Assembly (NCBI RefSeq): GCF_009846525.1
Contig: NZ_CP024621.1
Coordinates: forward strand, 3,720,001-3,784,000
Source: Halomonas meridiana
Lineage (GTDB): Bacteria > Pseudomonadota > Gammaproteobacteria > Pseudomonadales > Halomonadaceae
DNA length: 64,000 nucleotides
Reading direction: 5' to 3'
Each line of letters starts with the position of its first letter. Position 1 is the first letter of the stretch. The notes beneath the pieces are model-generated. The model was not told the DNA's origin. It saw only the letters and a list, made by a program, of their open reading frames with translations, and did not search any database. The translations under genes and the position numbers were made by a program. Of the stretch, positions 53,300-62,714 are shown in pieces.

Positions 53300-53893
53300 C
53301 TAGCGCGACGGCAGGCCCAGTGCATCTGCCATGGTGGATAAAAAATACTCTTGCACGAGTAGCGATAGCCCACCGTGCTCAAAGACCGAGCGCCGCCCCC
53401 ATAAACTCTGGGCCGCCAGCCCTGGCTGCGAGCGGATAAAGCGCGGCCGCGTCGCCGTCGCTTCTAGCGGGCCGCGCACCAAGTCGGGCTGCTGAAACAA
53501 CCAGCTGCCTAGCGAGCGCTCACCCAACTTGCCCAGCCCTTTGCCCTGTAGCTGGTGAAGCGGGGCCACCGAACGCGCCACGACCCACGGCGTTTCATCG
53601 ATACACAGCGCCACCTCGCGCAGCCACGCGTAACGGCGCGGCGCGATGCCAAGCGCCAGGGCTTCATCGCGCTGGGGCAAGCCGATGGTTTGGCGCAGCA
53701 AGCGCACCCGAAACGCGCCCGGCTCACCGGCAGCCATCAGGCGAGCGGTCAATGAATCGGTGGAGGCGACCCACTGCCACCAAGCCGTGCTCATGGCTGG
53801 CTGAGCGGCGGCTACCGGCAACCACTGAGGAAAGAGCGAAAAAGCAGAAGCGGATAACTCGGGGGCGGTCACCAAAGCCTCCAGGGCAGTCAA
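53300..53893 (-). CDS. ubiC: Chorismate lyase
   Basis: A 197-residue enzyme that releases 4-hydroxybenzoate from chorismate. Family features are WWQWVASTDSLTARLMAAG, FRVRLLRQTIGLPQRDEALA with the substrate Arg, REVALCIDETPWVVARSVAP and a C-terminal RRSVFEHGGLSLLVQEYFL. It supplies UbiA and is the promoter-proximal gene of ubiCA. The rubredoxin reductase gene is divergent, 66 bp away. Confidence 0.92.
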   Translation of the reverse strand: MTALEALVTAPELSASAFSLFPQWLPVAAAQPAMSTAWWQWVASTDSLTARLMAAGEPGAFRVRLLRQTIGLPQRDEALALGIAPRRYAWLREVALCIDETPWVVARSVAPLHQLQGKGLGKLGERSLGSWLFQQPDLVRGPLEATATRPRFIRSQPGLAAQSLWGRRSVFEHGGLSLLVQEYFLSTMADALGLPSR

Positions 53894-53959
53894 TTCAGAG
53901 CGGGCTAGTGTAACATGGTGCCTTGACTGGCTTTTGTTCCACCGACGTTTGGGGACGGT

Positions 53960-55156
53960 ATGCCCAACTCACACACGACCTCTTCCACGCCATCTCAACA
54001 CTCAGCTGCGCTGGTGATCGTGGGAACCGGTATGGCTGGCGTGGGGCTAGCGCGCGCCCTACGGCGCCAGGGAGATACCCGTACTATCACCCTGGTCAGC
54101 GCTGACAGCGGTGATGACTACAGCAAGCCGCTGCTCTCCACCGGCTTTGCCAAACGCTTGAGCCCCGACAAGCTCGCCCAGCGTGACGCGACGGCGCTGG
54201 CCGACGAGCTCGATGCCCAGGTCATTACCCACACCCAAGTCACGCATCTGGATGTGGATAACCAAACGCTGCAGCTGAGCAGCGGCGACACGCTGCGTTA
54301 CGATGACGTGGTGCTCGCGACCGGCGCGGCCCCCCGCAGGCCGTTCAGCGTGCCCAGCACACTGGCGGAGCGCTGCTTCACCGTCAACGATTTGGACGAC
54401 TACCGACGCCTGCACGCAGCGCTCGTCCAGCCAAGCCGAGTGGCCATCATCGGAGCCGGGCTCGTCGGCTGCGAATTTGCCAACGACCTGCACGCGGGCG
54501 GGCACCTAGTCACCGTGATCGCGCCGGAGAGCGCCCCACTGCCGCGACTGCTACCCGAACCGCTGGGCCATGCGCTGGCCGACGCGTTTCACACCGCTGG
54601 CATTCGCCTCGCGTTGGGGCGCAGCCTAGACACGCTTTCCCAAGATGCCGACAACGCCCTAGCGCTGCAACTGGATAACGGCGAGCGGCACACGGTGGAC
54701 CTCGTCCTGTTCGCCACCGGCCTGGTGCCGCGCACGGCGCTAGCAGAGGCCGCTGGCCTCAACGTGAGCGCCACCGGCATCCACGTCGACCGCCAGCTAC
54801 GCACCCACTCGCCTAACGTGTACGCCCTGGGCGATGCGGCCTGCATCGACGGTGTGAATGCCATGTACGTCCAACCGCTGCAAGCCAGCATCAAAGCGCT
54901 GGCGGCGACTCTGACCGGCACACCCACCTCGGTCAGTTTTGGCGCTTGGCCGGTGGTGGTGAAAACCCCACTGCTGCCCGTGGTGGCCTACCCACCCGTG
55001 CAGCCTCCCGAGCGCTGGCGAATCGAAGGCGAGGGCGACGACTTGACGGCACTGGCGGAAGATAAAGACGGACGTTTGATTGGTTTTGCGTTGACAGGCG
55101 GCTGCGTGAGAAGGAAAGTGGAGCTTTCCAGAGCGGCCCCCGCCCTGCTAGGCTGA
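53960..55156 (+). CDS. Rubredoxin reductase-like FAD/NAD oxidoreductase
   Basis: A 398-residue flavoprotein with an FAD loop VIVGTGMAGVGLARALR, NAD loop VAIIGAGLVGCEFANDL, LATGAAPRRP and the second FAD motif VYALGDAACIDG. The C-terminal domain (VVVKTPLLPVVAYPP) is that of AlkT/RubB-type rubredoxin reductases. In pseudomonads the rubredoxin gene is adjacent; none fits in the 66-bp gap to ubiC or the 100 bp downstream. It presumably reduces a rubredoxin encoded elsewhere. Confidence 0.88.
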   Translation: MPNSHTTSSTPSQHSAALVIVGTGMAGVGLARALRRQGDTRTITLVSADSGDDYSKPLLSTGFAKRLSPDKLAQRDATALADELDAQVITHTQVTHLDVDNQTLQLSSGDTLRYDDVVLATGAAPRRPFSVPSTLAERCFTVNDLDDYRRLHAALVQPSRVAIIGAGLVGCEFANDLHAGGHLVTVIAPESAPLPRLLPEPLGHALADAFHTAGIRLALGRSLDTLSQDADNALALQLDNGERHTVDLVLFATGLVPRTALAEAAGLNVSATGIHVDRQLRTHSPNVYALGDAACIDGVNAMYVQPLQASIKALAATLTGTPTSVSFGAWPVVVKTPLLPVVAYPPVQPPERWRIEGEGDDLTALAEDKDGRLIGFALTGGCVRRKVELSRAAPALLG

Positions 55157-55256
55157 TTTTCGCCGCGTTCGCGACTAGGCTAAAGAAGCTCCGCCTGCTG
55201 GGGTGAGCTGAGCTACCAACAACATTGATGTCTGTTTTCACAAGGGAGATTCCTTT

Positions 55257-55529
55257 ATGCGCAAACCTGAACTCGCTGCCGCCATCGCTGAAAGTGCTGA
55301 CCTGTCCAAGGACAAAGCGGGCCAAGTGCTCAACGTCATTTTGGACGAAATCACCAACAGCGTCGCCAAAGGCGAAGATGTTGCCCTGATCGGTTTTGGC
55401 ACATTTACCGTTCGCGAGCGTGCTGCTCGTACCGGCAAAAACCCGCAAACCGGCGCGCCGCTGCAGATTCCGGCCAGCAAGAACGTGGCATTCAAGCCAG
55501 GCAAAGCGCTCAAGGACGCCGTTTCCTAA
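55257..55529 (+). CDS. DNA-binding protein HU
   Basis: A 90-residue histone-like protein of the HU family. GFGTFTVRERAARTGKNPQT contains the DNA-wrapping arm with its Arg and the tip Asn-Pro, followed by IPASKNVAFKPGKALKDAV. It binds and bends DNA as a dimer. The start is set by AAGGGAG upstream of 55257. Its stop overlaps the start of the next gene (TAATG). Confidence 0.94.
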   Translation: MRKPELAAAIAESADLSKDKAGQVLNVILDEITNSVAKGEDVALIGFGTFTVRERAARTGKNPQTGAPLQIPASKNVAFKPGKALKDAVS

Positions 55530-55885
55530 TGAAGCTTTCGCTGACGCTGTGGCTGCTGGGCTTTATGCTCAAGCGAGCCCTGCGCCGCAAGCCGCGCTTT
55601 CGTGAGCAGCTTGAACGCATGCGCGGCCTCGACTGGGGTGTGGCCACGGAAGACCTGAGCATTGCCCGCTACTACCGGATGACGCCAAACGGCATCAGTA
55701 CCGGAAAAGGGCTGCCCGTCGATCTAGACCTTGAGCTACGTTTTCGCGACCAAGACGCCGCGCTGCGCATTCTCAAGAAGCCTACCCAGCAGGCGTTCCT
55801 AGACGGCATGGTGGCGGGAGACGTCCGCCTCGTCGGCGACTCCTCCGATATGAACAAGCTGCAAAAGCTGCTGAAGTATTTGTAG
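55529..55885 (+). CDS. SCP2-type sterol-binding domain protein
   Basis: A 118-residue protein with an N-terminal hydrophobic/basic helix (LTLWLLGFMLKRALRRKPRF) and an SCP2-like fold (DLDLELRFRDQDAALRILKK; FLDGMVAGDVRLVGDSSDM). Such domains bind lipids or acyl chains; no precise role is known. It is translationally coupled to the HU gene by a 1-nt overlap, which is notable for an unrelated function. A terminator follows. Confidence 0.82.
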   Translation: MKLSLTLWLLGFMLKRALRRKPRFREQLERMRGLDWGVATEDLSIARYYRMTPNGISTGKGLPVDLDLELRFRDQDAALRILKKPTQQAFLDGMVAGDVRLVGDSSDMNKLQKLLKYL

Positions 55886-55917
55886 GCTCGCCCACGTAGC
55901 CTAAAGCAACACCCTAA

Positions 55918-55947
55918 CCCCGCCGCTGTCATGCTGCGGGGTTTTTC
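55918..55947 (+). terminator. Rho-independent terminator after the SCP2 gene
   Basis: CCCCGC (55918-55923) / GCGGGG (55936-55941), 12-nt loop, followed by TTTTT. Confidence 0.85.
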
Positions 55948-55956
55948 GTTGTGACG

Positions 55957-57180
55957 TTAACGCGCGACCCCGTGAAACGCCGACGACGACACCGAGCGGT
56001 CAAAGAGCAGTAACCACACCACTACTGCCAAGGCAGCCACGCCTGCTAGGGCTAAAAAGGCGGCCTCATAGCTTAGCCAGTTGGCAATCACTCCGGCGTA
56101 ACTCGCGCTGAGTGCTGCACCTATGCCCTGAATGGTCATGACAGCACCCAGCCCCATATTGACCCGCCCGGTGCCACGCAGTATCTGCGCCACAATGCCT
56201 GGTGTGGCAACGCCCAATAATCCCGCTCCGATGCCATCCAGCATCTGTACGGGAATCACTGTCCATAGCCCCGGCACGGTAGCGGCGATCACACCGCGAA
56301 TCGGCAGCACCACCAGCGCAATTAAAAACAGCAGCCAGTAGCCATTCTTGTGAGAGTACCAAGCCGCTAATAGCGCCATGGGAATCATCGTCATCTGGGC
56401 AATCACCACCGTACCCGCCGTGTAAACCGCAGGGTTCATCACCTCGTTTGCTGCCACGCGCTGGCCGAGTAGGGGCAGCATGGCGGCGTTACCCAAGTGA
56501 AACAGCAGTAGCGTTGCGCCCACCACCAGCAGCATGGGGTGGCGGCGAAACACATTCACGATGCTTTCACTTTGATGACTGGTTTTATCCAGGCCCCGGG
56601 CCTCGTCGTAATCAATTTCTTCAGGGCGAATCATCAATACGAGCAGCACCGTTACGATGGCCATCAGCGCCATGAGATAGAACACCGCCTCTACCCCATA
56701 CACATAGCCTGCCAAGGCCGCCAGTACGGCAGCGGTGGCATTACCGGCGTGGTTATAGGCTTGGTTTTGGCCCAACTGGTGGGCAAGCCCAGACTGCCCC
56801 ACCAAGCCAAGTGTCAGGCTGAGGATGGCAGGACCAATGGCCGCTGCGGCAACCCCAGTGGCAATTTGTGAAAAAGCGATCAACCACGTTTGAGGCCACA
56901 GCAGTAGCACTAGATTGACGACCGCCACCAGCAAGGCGCAGACCACCACCAGTAAACGTTTGAACCGTGTCGCATCTGCTAACATCCCAGCAGGCGTGGT
57001 GGCTAACAGGCTGGCGAGCCCGGCGACGGTCATCACGAATCCGATTTCATCGGGCGCCCAACCCAAACCCACTAAATAGATGCCTAAGAAGGGCCCCAGA
57101 CCATCGCGAACGTCCGCCAGTGAGAAGTTCAGCATCGACAGCGTACGGGTTGAACGGAGCGAGGCGGCACGTGGGCTCAT
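55957..57180 (-). CDS. MFS-family transporter
   Basis: A 407-residue membrane protein with about 12 hydrophobic segments in two halves. The N-terminal region (MLNFSLADVRDGLGPFLGIY; GWAPDEIGFVMTVAGLASLL) and the loop PAGMLADATRFKRLLVV fit the major facilitator fold. The substrate cannot be assigned. It has no operon partner; the start is at ATG 57180, and the gene is divergent from the YccS-like gene 160 bp away. Confidence 0.87.
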   Translation of the reverse strand: MSPRAASLRSTRTLSMLNFSLADVRDGLGPFLGIYLVGLGWAPDEIGFVMTVAGLASLLATTPAGMLADATRFKRLLVVVCALLVAVVNLVLLLWPQTWLIAFSQIATGVAAAAIGPAILSLTLGLVGQSGLAHQLGQNQAYNHAGNATAAVLAALAGYVYGVEAVFYLMALMAIVTVLLVLMIRPEEIDYDEARGLDKTSHQSESIVNVFRRHPMLLVVGATLLLFHLGNAAMLPLLGQRVAANEVMNPAVYTAGTVVIAQMTMIPMALLAAWYSHKNGYWLLFLIALVVLPIRGVIAATVPGLWTVIPVQMLDGIGAGLLGVATPGIVAQILRGTGRVNMGLGAVMTIQGIGAALSASYAGVIANWLSYEAAFLALAGVAALAVVVWLLLFDRSVSSSAFHGVAR

Positions 57181-57339
57181 GGCGCTATCCTATTGTGTGC
57201 AGGCAGAGTTTTCCTTATAACAGATTTTTACAAACATCGTACAAGACGGCGTTTAACGTCTCATAGGCGAGTACCGTAGCCACGTGACGCCACACTATTT
57301 ATACTAAAGTCTAATAACAGCAACTTCACACGAGCCTCT

Positions 57340-59547
57340 ATGCCCCTAACCCTTTCTCTGCGCCGCCTTTGGACACTGGATAAGTTCGCCTACAGCCTGC
57401 GGGTGTTCATCGCCTTCAGCGGAGCGCTGCTGTTTAGTGGGCTGGCGGGGGATGTAGCGCTGGTCATTCCGCTGTTTCTAGGCATCATCGCCAGCGCCTT
57501 ATCAGAGACCGACGATAGCTGGCAGGGGCGTTTGCAGGCCTTGGTGGTGACGCTGCTCTGCTTTGCCTCGGCGTCGTTCGTGGTGCAGTGGCTGTTTCCG
57601 TGGCCGTGGCTGTTTGCGGTGGGCTTGGCGGTCTCCACCTTCACGCTGATTATGCTGGGGGCGATTGGCCAGCGTTACGCGACGATTGCCTCCGGCACGC
57701 TGATTCTTTCGATCTACTCCATGATCAATATTGAACAGCACGGCGGTGTGGATGAGGACGTCGCCTCCCGCCAGCTGCTGCTGTTGGCCGGTGCCGCCTG
57801 GTACGGAGCGATTTCGGTGGTGTGGTGCGCGCTGTTCTCCCGCCAGCCGGTGAAACAGAGCATGGCGCGGGTGTATAAAGCTCTGGGCGAGTTTTTGATT
57901 TTAAAATCGGCGCTGTTCGAGCCGGTACGGGGCGTCGATGTAGAGGCCCGCCGCGTGGCGCTCGCCCGCCAGAACGGCAAGGTGGTGGATGCGCTCAATC
58001 AGGCAAAAGAGATGATCTTTCGCCGCCTAGAAGGCCAGCGCGGCAGCCGTAAGCTCAACCGCTATCTGCAGATTTACTTTATCGCTCAAGATATCCATGA
58101 GCGGGCTAGCTCCACCCACTACCCCTACAGCGCGCTTACTGAAGCCTTTTTTCACCACGACGTGCTATTTCGCTGCCAGCGGCTGCTGGACCAGCAGGGC
58201 CGTGCCTGCCGCCAGCTAGCCAAGTCGCTGCTGCTCAACCGCCCCTTCAGCCACGAGCAGAGCGAGCAGGCGTTGGCTGACCTGCGCGCTTCGATTGATA
58301 ACCTCAGCGAGCGCGGCAAGCCGGAGTGGCGGCCTCTCATGCGCCCATTGAATGCGTTAGCAGACAACCTCACCACGCTCGAGGCGCAGATTGCCAGCGC
58401 CCACAACCCGGACACCGGCAGCGAGCGTCGGGACAGCGCGCTTTATGACCGCTCTCCTTCGAGCCTGCTGGAAGCCTGGAAACGGGTGCGGCTGAACTTT
58501 ACGCTGGGCTCGCCCACCTTTCGCCACGCGGTGCGTTTAACCACGGCACTGGTGGTGGGCTACGGGCTGTTACAGTGGATCGACCCGCAGCAGGGCTTTT
58601 GGATTTTGCTCACCACGCTGTTTGTGTGCCGCCCTAACTTCGCCACCACCCGGCGCTTTCTCTCCCAGCGGATTCTGGGCACGGTGCTTGGGCTGATTGC
58701 AGGCTGGGCGTCTATCAGCCTGTTCCCCCAGCCTCTCATCCAGAGCATGATTGCCGTAGCAGCGGGTGTGTCGTTCTTTGCCAACCGGGAAAAGCACTAC
58801 GTGATCGCTACCGCGTCGATCACCCTGCTGGTACTGTGCAGCTTTAACCAAGTGGGCGATGGCTTCGACCTGATCTGGCCGCGGCTATTCGATACGTTAA
58901 TTGGCTCGCTGATTGCGGGGCTGGCGGTGTTCTTCATTCTGCCGGACTGGCAAGGCCGCCGCCTGTACCGGGAAGCGGCCAAGGTGCTGACCAATCACCG
59001 CCGCTATTTGGACGAGATCGTTCACCAGTATGAAGAGGGCAAGCAGGATGATCTGGCCTACCGCTTAGCACGGCGTAACGCCCATAACGCGGATGCGGCG
59101 CTCTCGACGCTGCTCACCAACATGCTCCATGAGCCGGGGCACTACCGGAAGCAGGATGCCGATAACGGGCTGCGCTTTTTGGTGCTCTCCAACACGCTGT
59201 TAAGCCACCTCTCCGCGCTGGGTGCCCACCGCCACCGGCTGGCCGAAGATGAGGACGATGCCGCCTTCGTGCCTCAGGCCAAGCGGATCAGCGCCCTGTT
59301 AGAGCAATTGGCCGAACAGTTGGATAAACGCCTGCCTGTGGAGCCGCTGAGCGAGCCTGCCAACGAGCTGCTGAGTCAGTTAGAGGAGCAAAGCGGCGCA
59401 GCGGAAGAGAACGCCGTCACGCTCTATCGGCCCATCCAAAGCCAGCTGCGCCTGATTGCCAGTCAGCTTGGCCCGCTAAGCGACGCCGCCAACCGCTTGA
59501 CAAGCCCAAGCGCCGAAAAGCTCCACGAACCTAACGCAGCGGCTTAG
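57340..59547 (+). CDS. YccS-like FUSC-family inner-membrane protein
   Basis: A 735-residue protein of the YccS/YhfK group: an N-terminal membrane domain (LRVFIAFSGALLFSGLAGDV; ALVIPLFLGIIASALSETDD), a cytoplasmic helical region around residues 180-380, a second membrane block (residues 395-530, FRHAVRLTTALVVGYGLLQW and IDPQQGFWILLTTLFVCRPN) and a long charged C-terminal tail. It is distantly related to aromatic-acid exporters (AaeB), but its own role is not known. Convergent with recG, with 27 bp between the stops. Confidence 0.88.
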   Translation: MPLTLSLRRLWTLDKFAYSLRVFIAFSGALLFSGLAGDVALVIPLFLGIIASALSETDDSWQGRLQALVVTLLCFASASFVVQWLFPWPWLFAVGLAVSTFTLIMLGAIGQRYATIASGTLILSIYSMINIEQHGGVDEDVASRQLLLLAGAAWYGAISVVWCALFSRQPVKQSMARVYKALGEFLILKSALFEPVRGVDVEARRVALARQNGKVVDALNQAKEMIFRRLEGQRGSRKLNRYLQIYFIAQDIHERASSTHYPYSALTEAFFHHDVLFRCQRLLDQQGRACRQLAKSLLLNRPFSHEQSEQALADLRASIDNLSERGKPEWRPLMRPLNALADNLTTLEAQIASAHNPDTGSERRDSALYDRSPSSLLEAWKRVRLNFTLGSPTFRHAVRLTTALVVGYGLLQWIDPQQGFWILLTTLFVCRPNFATTRRFLSQRILGTVLGLIAGWASISLFPQPLIQSMIAVAAGVSFFANREKHYVIATASITLLVLCSFNQVGDGFDLIWPRLFDTLIGSLIAGLAVFFILPDWQGRRLYREAAKVLTNHRRYLDEIVHQYEEGKQDDLAYRLARRNAHNADAALSTLLTNMLHEPGHYRKQDADNGLRFLVLSNTLLSHLSALGAHRHRLAEDEDDAAFVPQAKRISALLEQLAEQLDKRLPVEPLSEPANELLSQLEEQSGAAEENAVTLYRPIQSQLRLIASQLGPLSDAANRLTSPSAEKLHEPNAAA

Positions 59548-59574
59548 CACCGCGCGCATACCCACGCCCTGCCG

Positions 59575-61653
59575 CTACACCTGCCCGTAGCGGCCTGCCG
59601 CTTCACCCAGCCAGCGGCGCACCAACACGGCCGTCACCTCGGCGTTGCCCTGCAACGCCTGGGCCAGGGCGGTCACCCGCTCTAGCTGGTCGGCATCGCG
59701 CTCTAAATCCGCGATCTTCATTTGGGCGAGGCCGGTTTGGCGCGTGCCCAGCACTTCGCCAGGGCCTCGAATCTCCAGGTCTTTTTCGGCAATGCGGAAG
59801 CCATCGGTGGTTTCCCGCATCACGCCGAGCCGTTCCCGGGAGCTTTTGGAGAGCGGCGGATGGTAAAGCAGCACGCAGAAGCTTTCGGTGCTGCCGCGCC
59901 CTACCCGACCGCGCAGCTGGTGAAGTTGGGAAAGCCCCAAGCGCTCCGGGTTTTCGATGATGATCAGGCTGGCGTTGGGCACATCTACGCCCACCTCAAT
60001 CACCGTAGTGGCCACCAGGAGATCCAGCTCGCCGGTTTTGAAGGCATCCATCACCTCGGCCTTTTCTGCGGCTTTCATACGCCCATGAATCAGCCCAATG
60101 GCCAATTCCGGCAGCGCCTGGGTCAGCTCGTCGCGCGTCACCTCGGCGGCCTGACACTGCAGCGCCTCAGACTCCTCGATCAGCGTGCACACCCAATACG
60201 CTTGGCGGCCGTCGCTGCAGGCATTACGAATCCGCTCGACCACTTCCGGGCGGCGCTCGTCAGAGACCACCACGGTTTTCACCGGTGTGCGCCCTGGCGG
60301 CAGTTCATCAATCACCGACACATCCAGATCCGCGTAGGCGCTCATGGCCAGCGTGCGGGGAATCGGCGTGGCGGTCATGATCAGCTGATGGGGGGTTAAC
60401 CCACCCGCTTCGCCCTTTTCCCGCAGGGCAAGGCGCTGGTGAACCCCAAAGCGGTGCTGCTCATCGATAATCGCCAGCCCCAGGCACTGGAAGTGCACGT
60501 CGTCTTGAAACAGCGCGTGGGTACCTACCACCATACGCGCCCGCCCATCGGCAATGGCCGCTTTGGCATCCAGCCTGGCTTTGCCCTTCAGCTTGCCTGC
60601 CAACCACGCGACTTCGATGCCCAGCGGCTCGAACCAGGCCTTAAATGCGCGGTAGTGCTGCTCAGCGAGGATTTCCGTCGGTGCCATCATCGCCGCTTGG
60701 CAGTTGCCCGCCAGCGCCGAGAGTGCCGCCATGGCGGCCACCACGGTTTTGCCGGAGCCCACATCCCCCTGCACCAGCCGCAGCATGGGCGCGGGGCGAG
60801 CCAGATCGAGGGCGATCTCTTCCAGCACCCGACGCTGGGCGCCGGTAAGCGCAAACGGCAGTTGCGCTAAGAAGCGCGTTTGCAGGCTGCGCCCGGAGGG
60901 CAGCTCTGGCGCGCCGTCAGCTTGAATACGTAAGCGCACTTCTCGCAGGCTAAGCTGATGGGCCAGCAGCTCTTCCAAGGCGAGCCGCCGCGTAGCGGGG
61001 TGAAGGCCGTGGGCAAGCTGCTCTAAATCCACATCCGGCGGCGGCTGGTGCAGTAACTGCAAGCTGGCGTGTAGCCCCGGCAGCTGGAAGCGCTGGCGCA
61101 GCGCATCGGGAATCACATCGGGCAGCGCTTCGGGCGCTTGCTCTAACAGGCGCAGCGCCTGCTGGGTCAGCGCTCGCAGACGGGTTTGGTGAAGCCCCTC
61201 GGTAGTCGGGTAAATAGGCGTGTAGTACTCCTCGACCGGCGTTTCGCTACCGCCGCTAAGCCGATACTCTGGGTGATAGATCTCTAGCCCCGTGGCGCCT
61301 GCCCGCGCTTCGCCAAACGCCCGAACGGTCACGCCAGGGCGAAGCTGCTGCTGTTGAGCGGGCGAGAAGTGAAAAAAGCGCAGGCTTAAAATTCCGCTAC
61401 CGTCGCGCAGGCGAATCAGCAGGCTGCGCCGACGGCCTTTAACGATATCGCTGGCCGTCACTTCCCCCTCGACCACGGCTTCATGGCCTGCCCGCAGCAG
61501 ACCAATGGGGGTGAGCCGCGTACGGTCTTGGTAACGCAGCGGCAGGTGAAACAGCAGGTCACTGACACGCTCGACCCCCAGCCGGGCCAGCTTGATGGCC
61601 AGCGCTTCGCCTACGCCCTTCAGCGCCGTCACCGGTGCGGACAGCTCACTCAT
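59575..61653 (-). CDS. recG: ATP-dependent DNA helicase RecG
   Basis: A 692-residue helicase that remodels stalled forks and Holliday junctions. The N-terminal wedge/OB domain (residues 60-150) is followed by Walker A LVQGDVGSGKTVVAAMAAL, the DEAH-type box IIDEQHRFGVHQR (here DEQH), TATPIPRTLAMSAYADLDVS and the C-terminal QLHQLRGRVGRGSTESFCVL. The start overlaps the oxyR stop by 4 nt, so it is cotranscribed with oxyR. Length matches E. coli RecG (693). Confidence 0.97.
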   Translation of the reverse strand: MSELSAPVTALKGVGEALAIKLARLGVERVSDLLFHLPLRYQDRTRLTPIGLLRAGHEAVVEGEVTASDIVKGRRRSLLIRLRDGSGILSLRFFHFSPAQQQQLRPGVTVRAFGEARAGATGLEIYHPEYRLSGGSETPVEEYYTPIYPTTEGLHQTRLRALTQQALRLLEQAPEALPDVIPDALRQRFQLPGLHASLQLLHQPPPDVDLEQLAHGLHPATRRLALEELLAHQLSLREVRLRIQADGAPELPSGRSLQTRFLAQLPFALTGAQRRVLEEIALDLARPAPMLRLVQGDVGSGKTVVAAMAALSALAGNCQAAMMAPTEILAEQHYRAFKAWFEPLGIEVAWLAGKLKGKARLDAKAAIADGRARMVVGTHALFQDDVHFQCLGLAIIDEQHRFGVHQRLALREKGEAGGLTPHQLIMTATPIPRTLAMSAYADLDVSVIDELPPGRTPVKTVVVSDERRPEVVERIRNACSDGRQAYWVCTLIEESEALQCQAAEVTRDELTQALPELAIGLIHGRMKAAEKAEVMDAFKTGELDLLVATTVIEVGVDVPNASLIIIENPERLGLSQLHQLRGRVGRGSTESFCVLLYHPPLSKSSRERLGVMRETTDGFRIAEKDLEIRGPGEVLGTRQTGLAQMKIADLERDADQLERVTALAQALQGNAEVTAVLVRRWLGEAAGRYGQV

Positions 61654-62579
61654 GAGGCGCGATTCACCTTATGCACCGGCTGCTGGCACTGGCTGATCGC
61701 TTTGGCCAACGCATCGATGGCCTTGGGACGCGGAAAACTGGCTCGCCAAGCAATGGCCACCGTGCGTGAAGGTGCCGGCTCGACGAACGGGCGGCTGACC
61801 AGCATGGCGTTCTCGTACTGGTCGGTGCCGAGCGCCGATTGCGGCAACACGGTGATTCCCAGCTTGGAGGCCACCATGTGGCGAATCGTCTCGAGCGAGC
61901 CGCCTTCGGCAATCAGCGTGTTGTTGGGGCTGTTGAGCTTCTGGGTAATTGCCGGGCAGGCTTCGAGAATTTGATCGCGGAAGCAGTGGCCCTCGCCCAG
62001 CAGCAGCAGCCGCTCTTCCAATAGATCTTCTTTATGAATCGCCTCCCGCGCCACCCACGGATGGCTGGCGGGCATCAACACCTCGAAATGTTCGTCGTAG
62101 ATCGGTTTGGTGACCACATCGGTTTCGGTAAACGGTAGCGCGACGATGATCACGTCCAGCTCGCCGCTGCGCAGCTTGGCCCGCAGCGTACCGGTCATGC
62201 CCTCTTCGATGTAGAGCGGCATTTGCGGCGCAGCACTCGCCAGTGCCGGTACCAAGTGGGGGAACAGATAAGGCCCAATGGTGTAAATCGCGCCAATGCG
62301 CAGCGGGTTGGCGAGCTGGTCTTTGCCAGCGCTGGCCAGCTCGTAGATCAGCCCACTCTGCTCCAACACGCGCTGCGCCTGAGCGACGATTTTTTCACCC
62401 AAGGGGGTGACTTGCACGGTGGATTTGGAGCGTTCGAACAGCGGGATCTCCAGCTCGTCTTCGAGCTTTTTCACGGCGACCGAGAGCGTCGGTTGGGAAA
62501 CATGGCAGCGCTCGGCGGCGCGGCCAAAGTGACGCTCTTGGGCAAGGGTTACGATGTAGCGAAGTTCTGTTAAAGTCAT
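61650..62579 (-). CDS. oxyR: Hydrogen peroxide-sensing regulator OxyR
   Basis: A 309-residue LysR-type regulator. The helix-turn-helix is GRAAERCHVSQPTLSVAVKK. The redox pair is Cys199 (GEGHCFRDQ) and Cys208 (LEACPA), at the same numbers as E. coli OxyR, with the LLLLGEGHCFRDQ block typical of this regulator. It activates peroxide defence genes. It is coupled to recG downstream, a linkage also seen in pseudomonads. Confidence 0.95.
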   Translation of the reverse strand: MTLTELRYIVTLAQERHFGRAAERCHVSQPTLSVAVKKLEDELEIPLFERSKSTVQVTPLGEKIVAQAQRVLEQSGLIYELASAGKDQLANPLRIGAIYTIGPYLFPHLVPALASAAPQMPLYIEEGMTGTLRAKLRSGELDVIIVALPFTETDVVTKPIYDEHFEVLMPASHPWVAREAIHKEDLLEERLLLLGEGHCFRDQILEACPAITQKLNSPNNTLIAEGGSLETIRHMVASKLGITVLPQSALGTDQYENAMLVSRPFVEPAPSRTVAIAWRASFPRPKAIDALAKAISQCQQPVHKVNRAS

Positions 62580-62673
62580 AGCGGTGCCAGTGGCATCCTC
62601 TCGTTGCAGCTCGAGTCATCGTGTTAGCGAGACGGAAAAGGACAGACAAGCCCTATTGAAGATGGCACATCTC

Positions 62674-62709
62674 ATAGGGACTTTGTATCTGATAGGGAAT
62701 ATTTATCAA
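62674..62709 (+). repeat. Two 18-bp direct repeats before the SDR gene
   Basis: Units at 62674-62691 and 62692-62709 both read ATAGGGA-N5-TATC-N2; 13 of 18 positions agree. The second unit touches the ribosome-binding site of the gene at 62715. Likely a regulator site between divergent oxyR and this gene. The ATAG spacing (18) is not the 22-bp spacing of OxyR sites. Confidence 0.55.
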
Positions 62710-62714
62710 GAGGG

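Noticed and set aside
59722..60399. A 225-codon plus-strand open frame inside recG
   Set aside because: Antisense to conserved RecG motifs; the sequence looks like a reverse-frame shadow.
62674..62709. OxyR binding site by the ATAG tetramers
   Set aside because: OxyR sites repeat ATAG/CTAT elements every 11 bp; here the ATAG elements are 18 bp apart and the partners are TATC.
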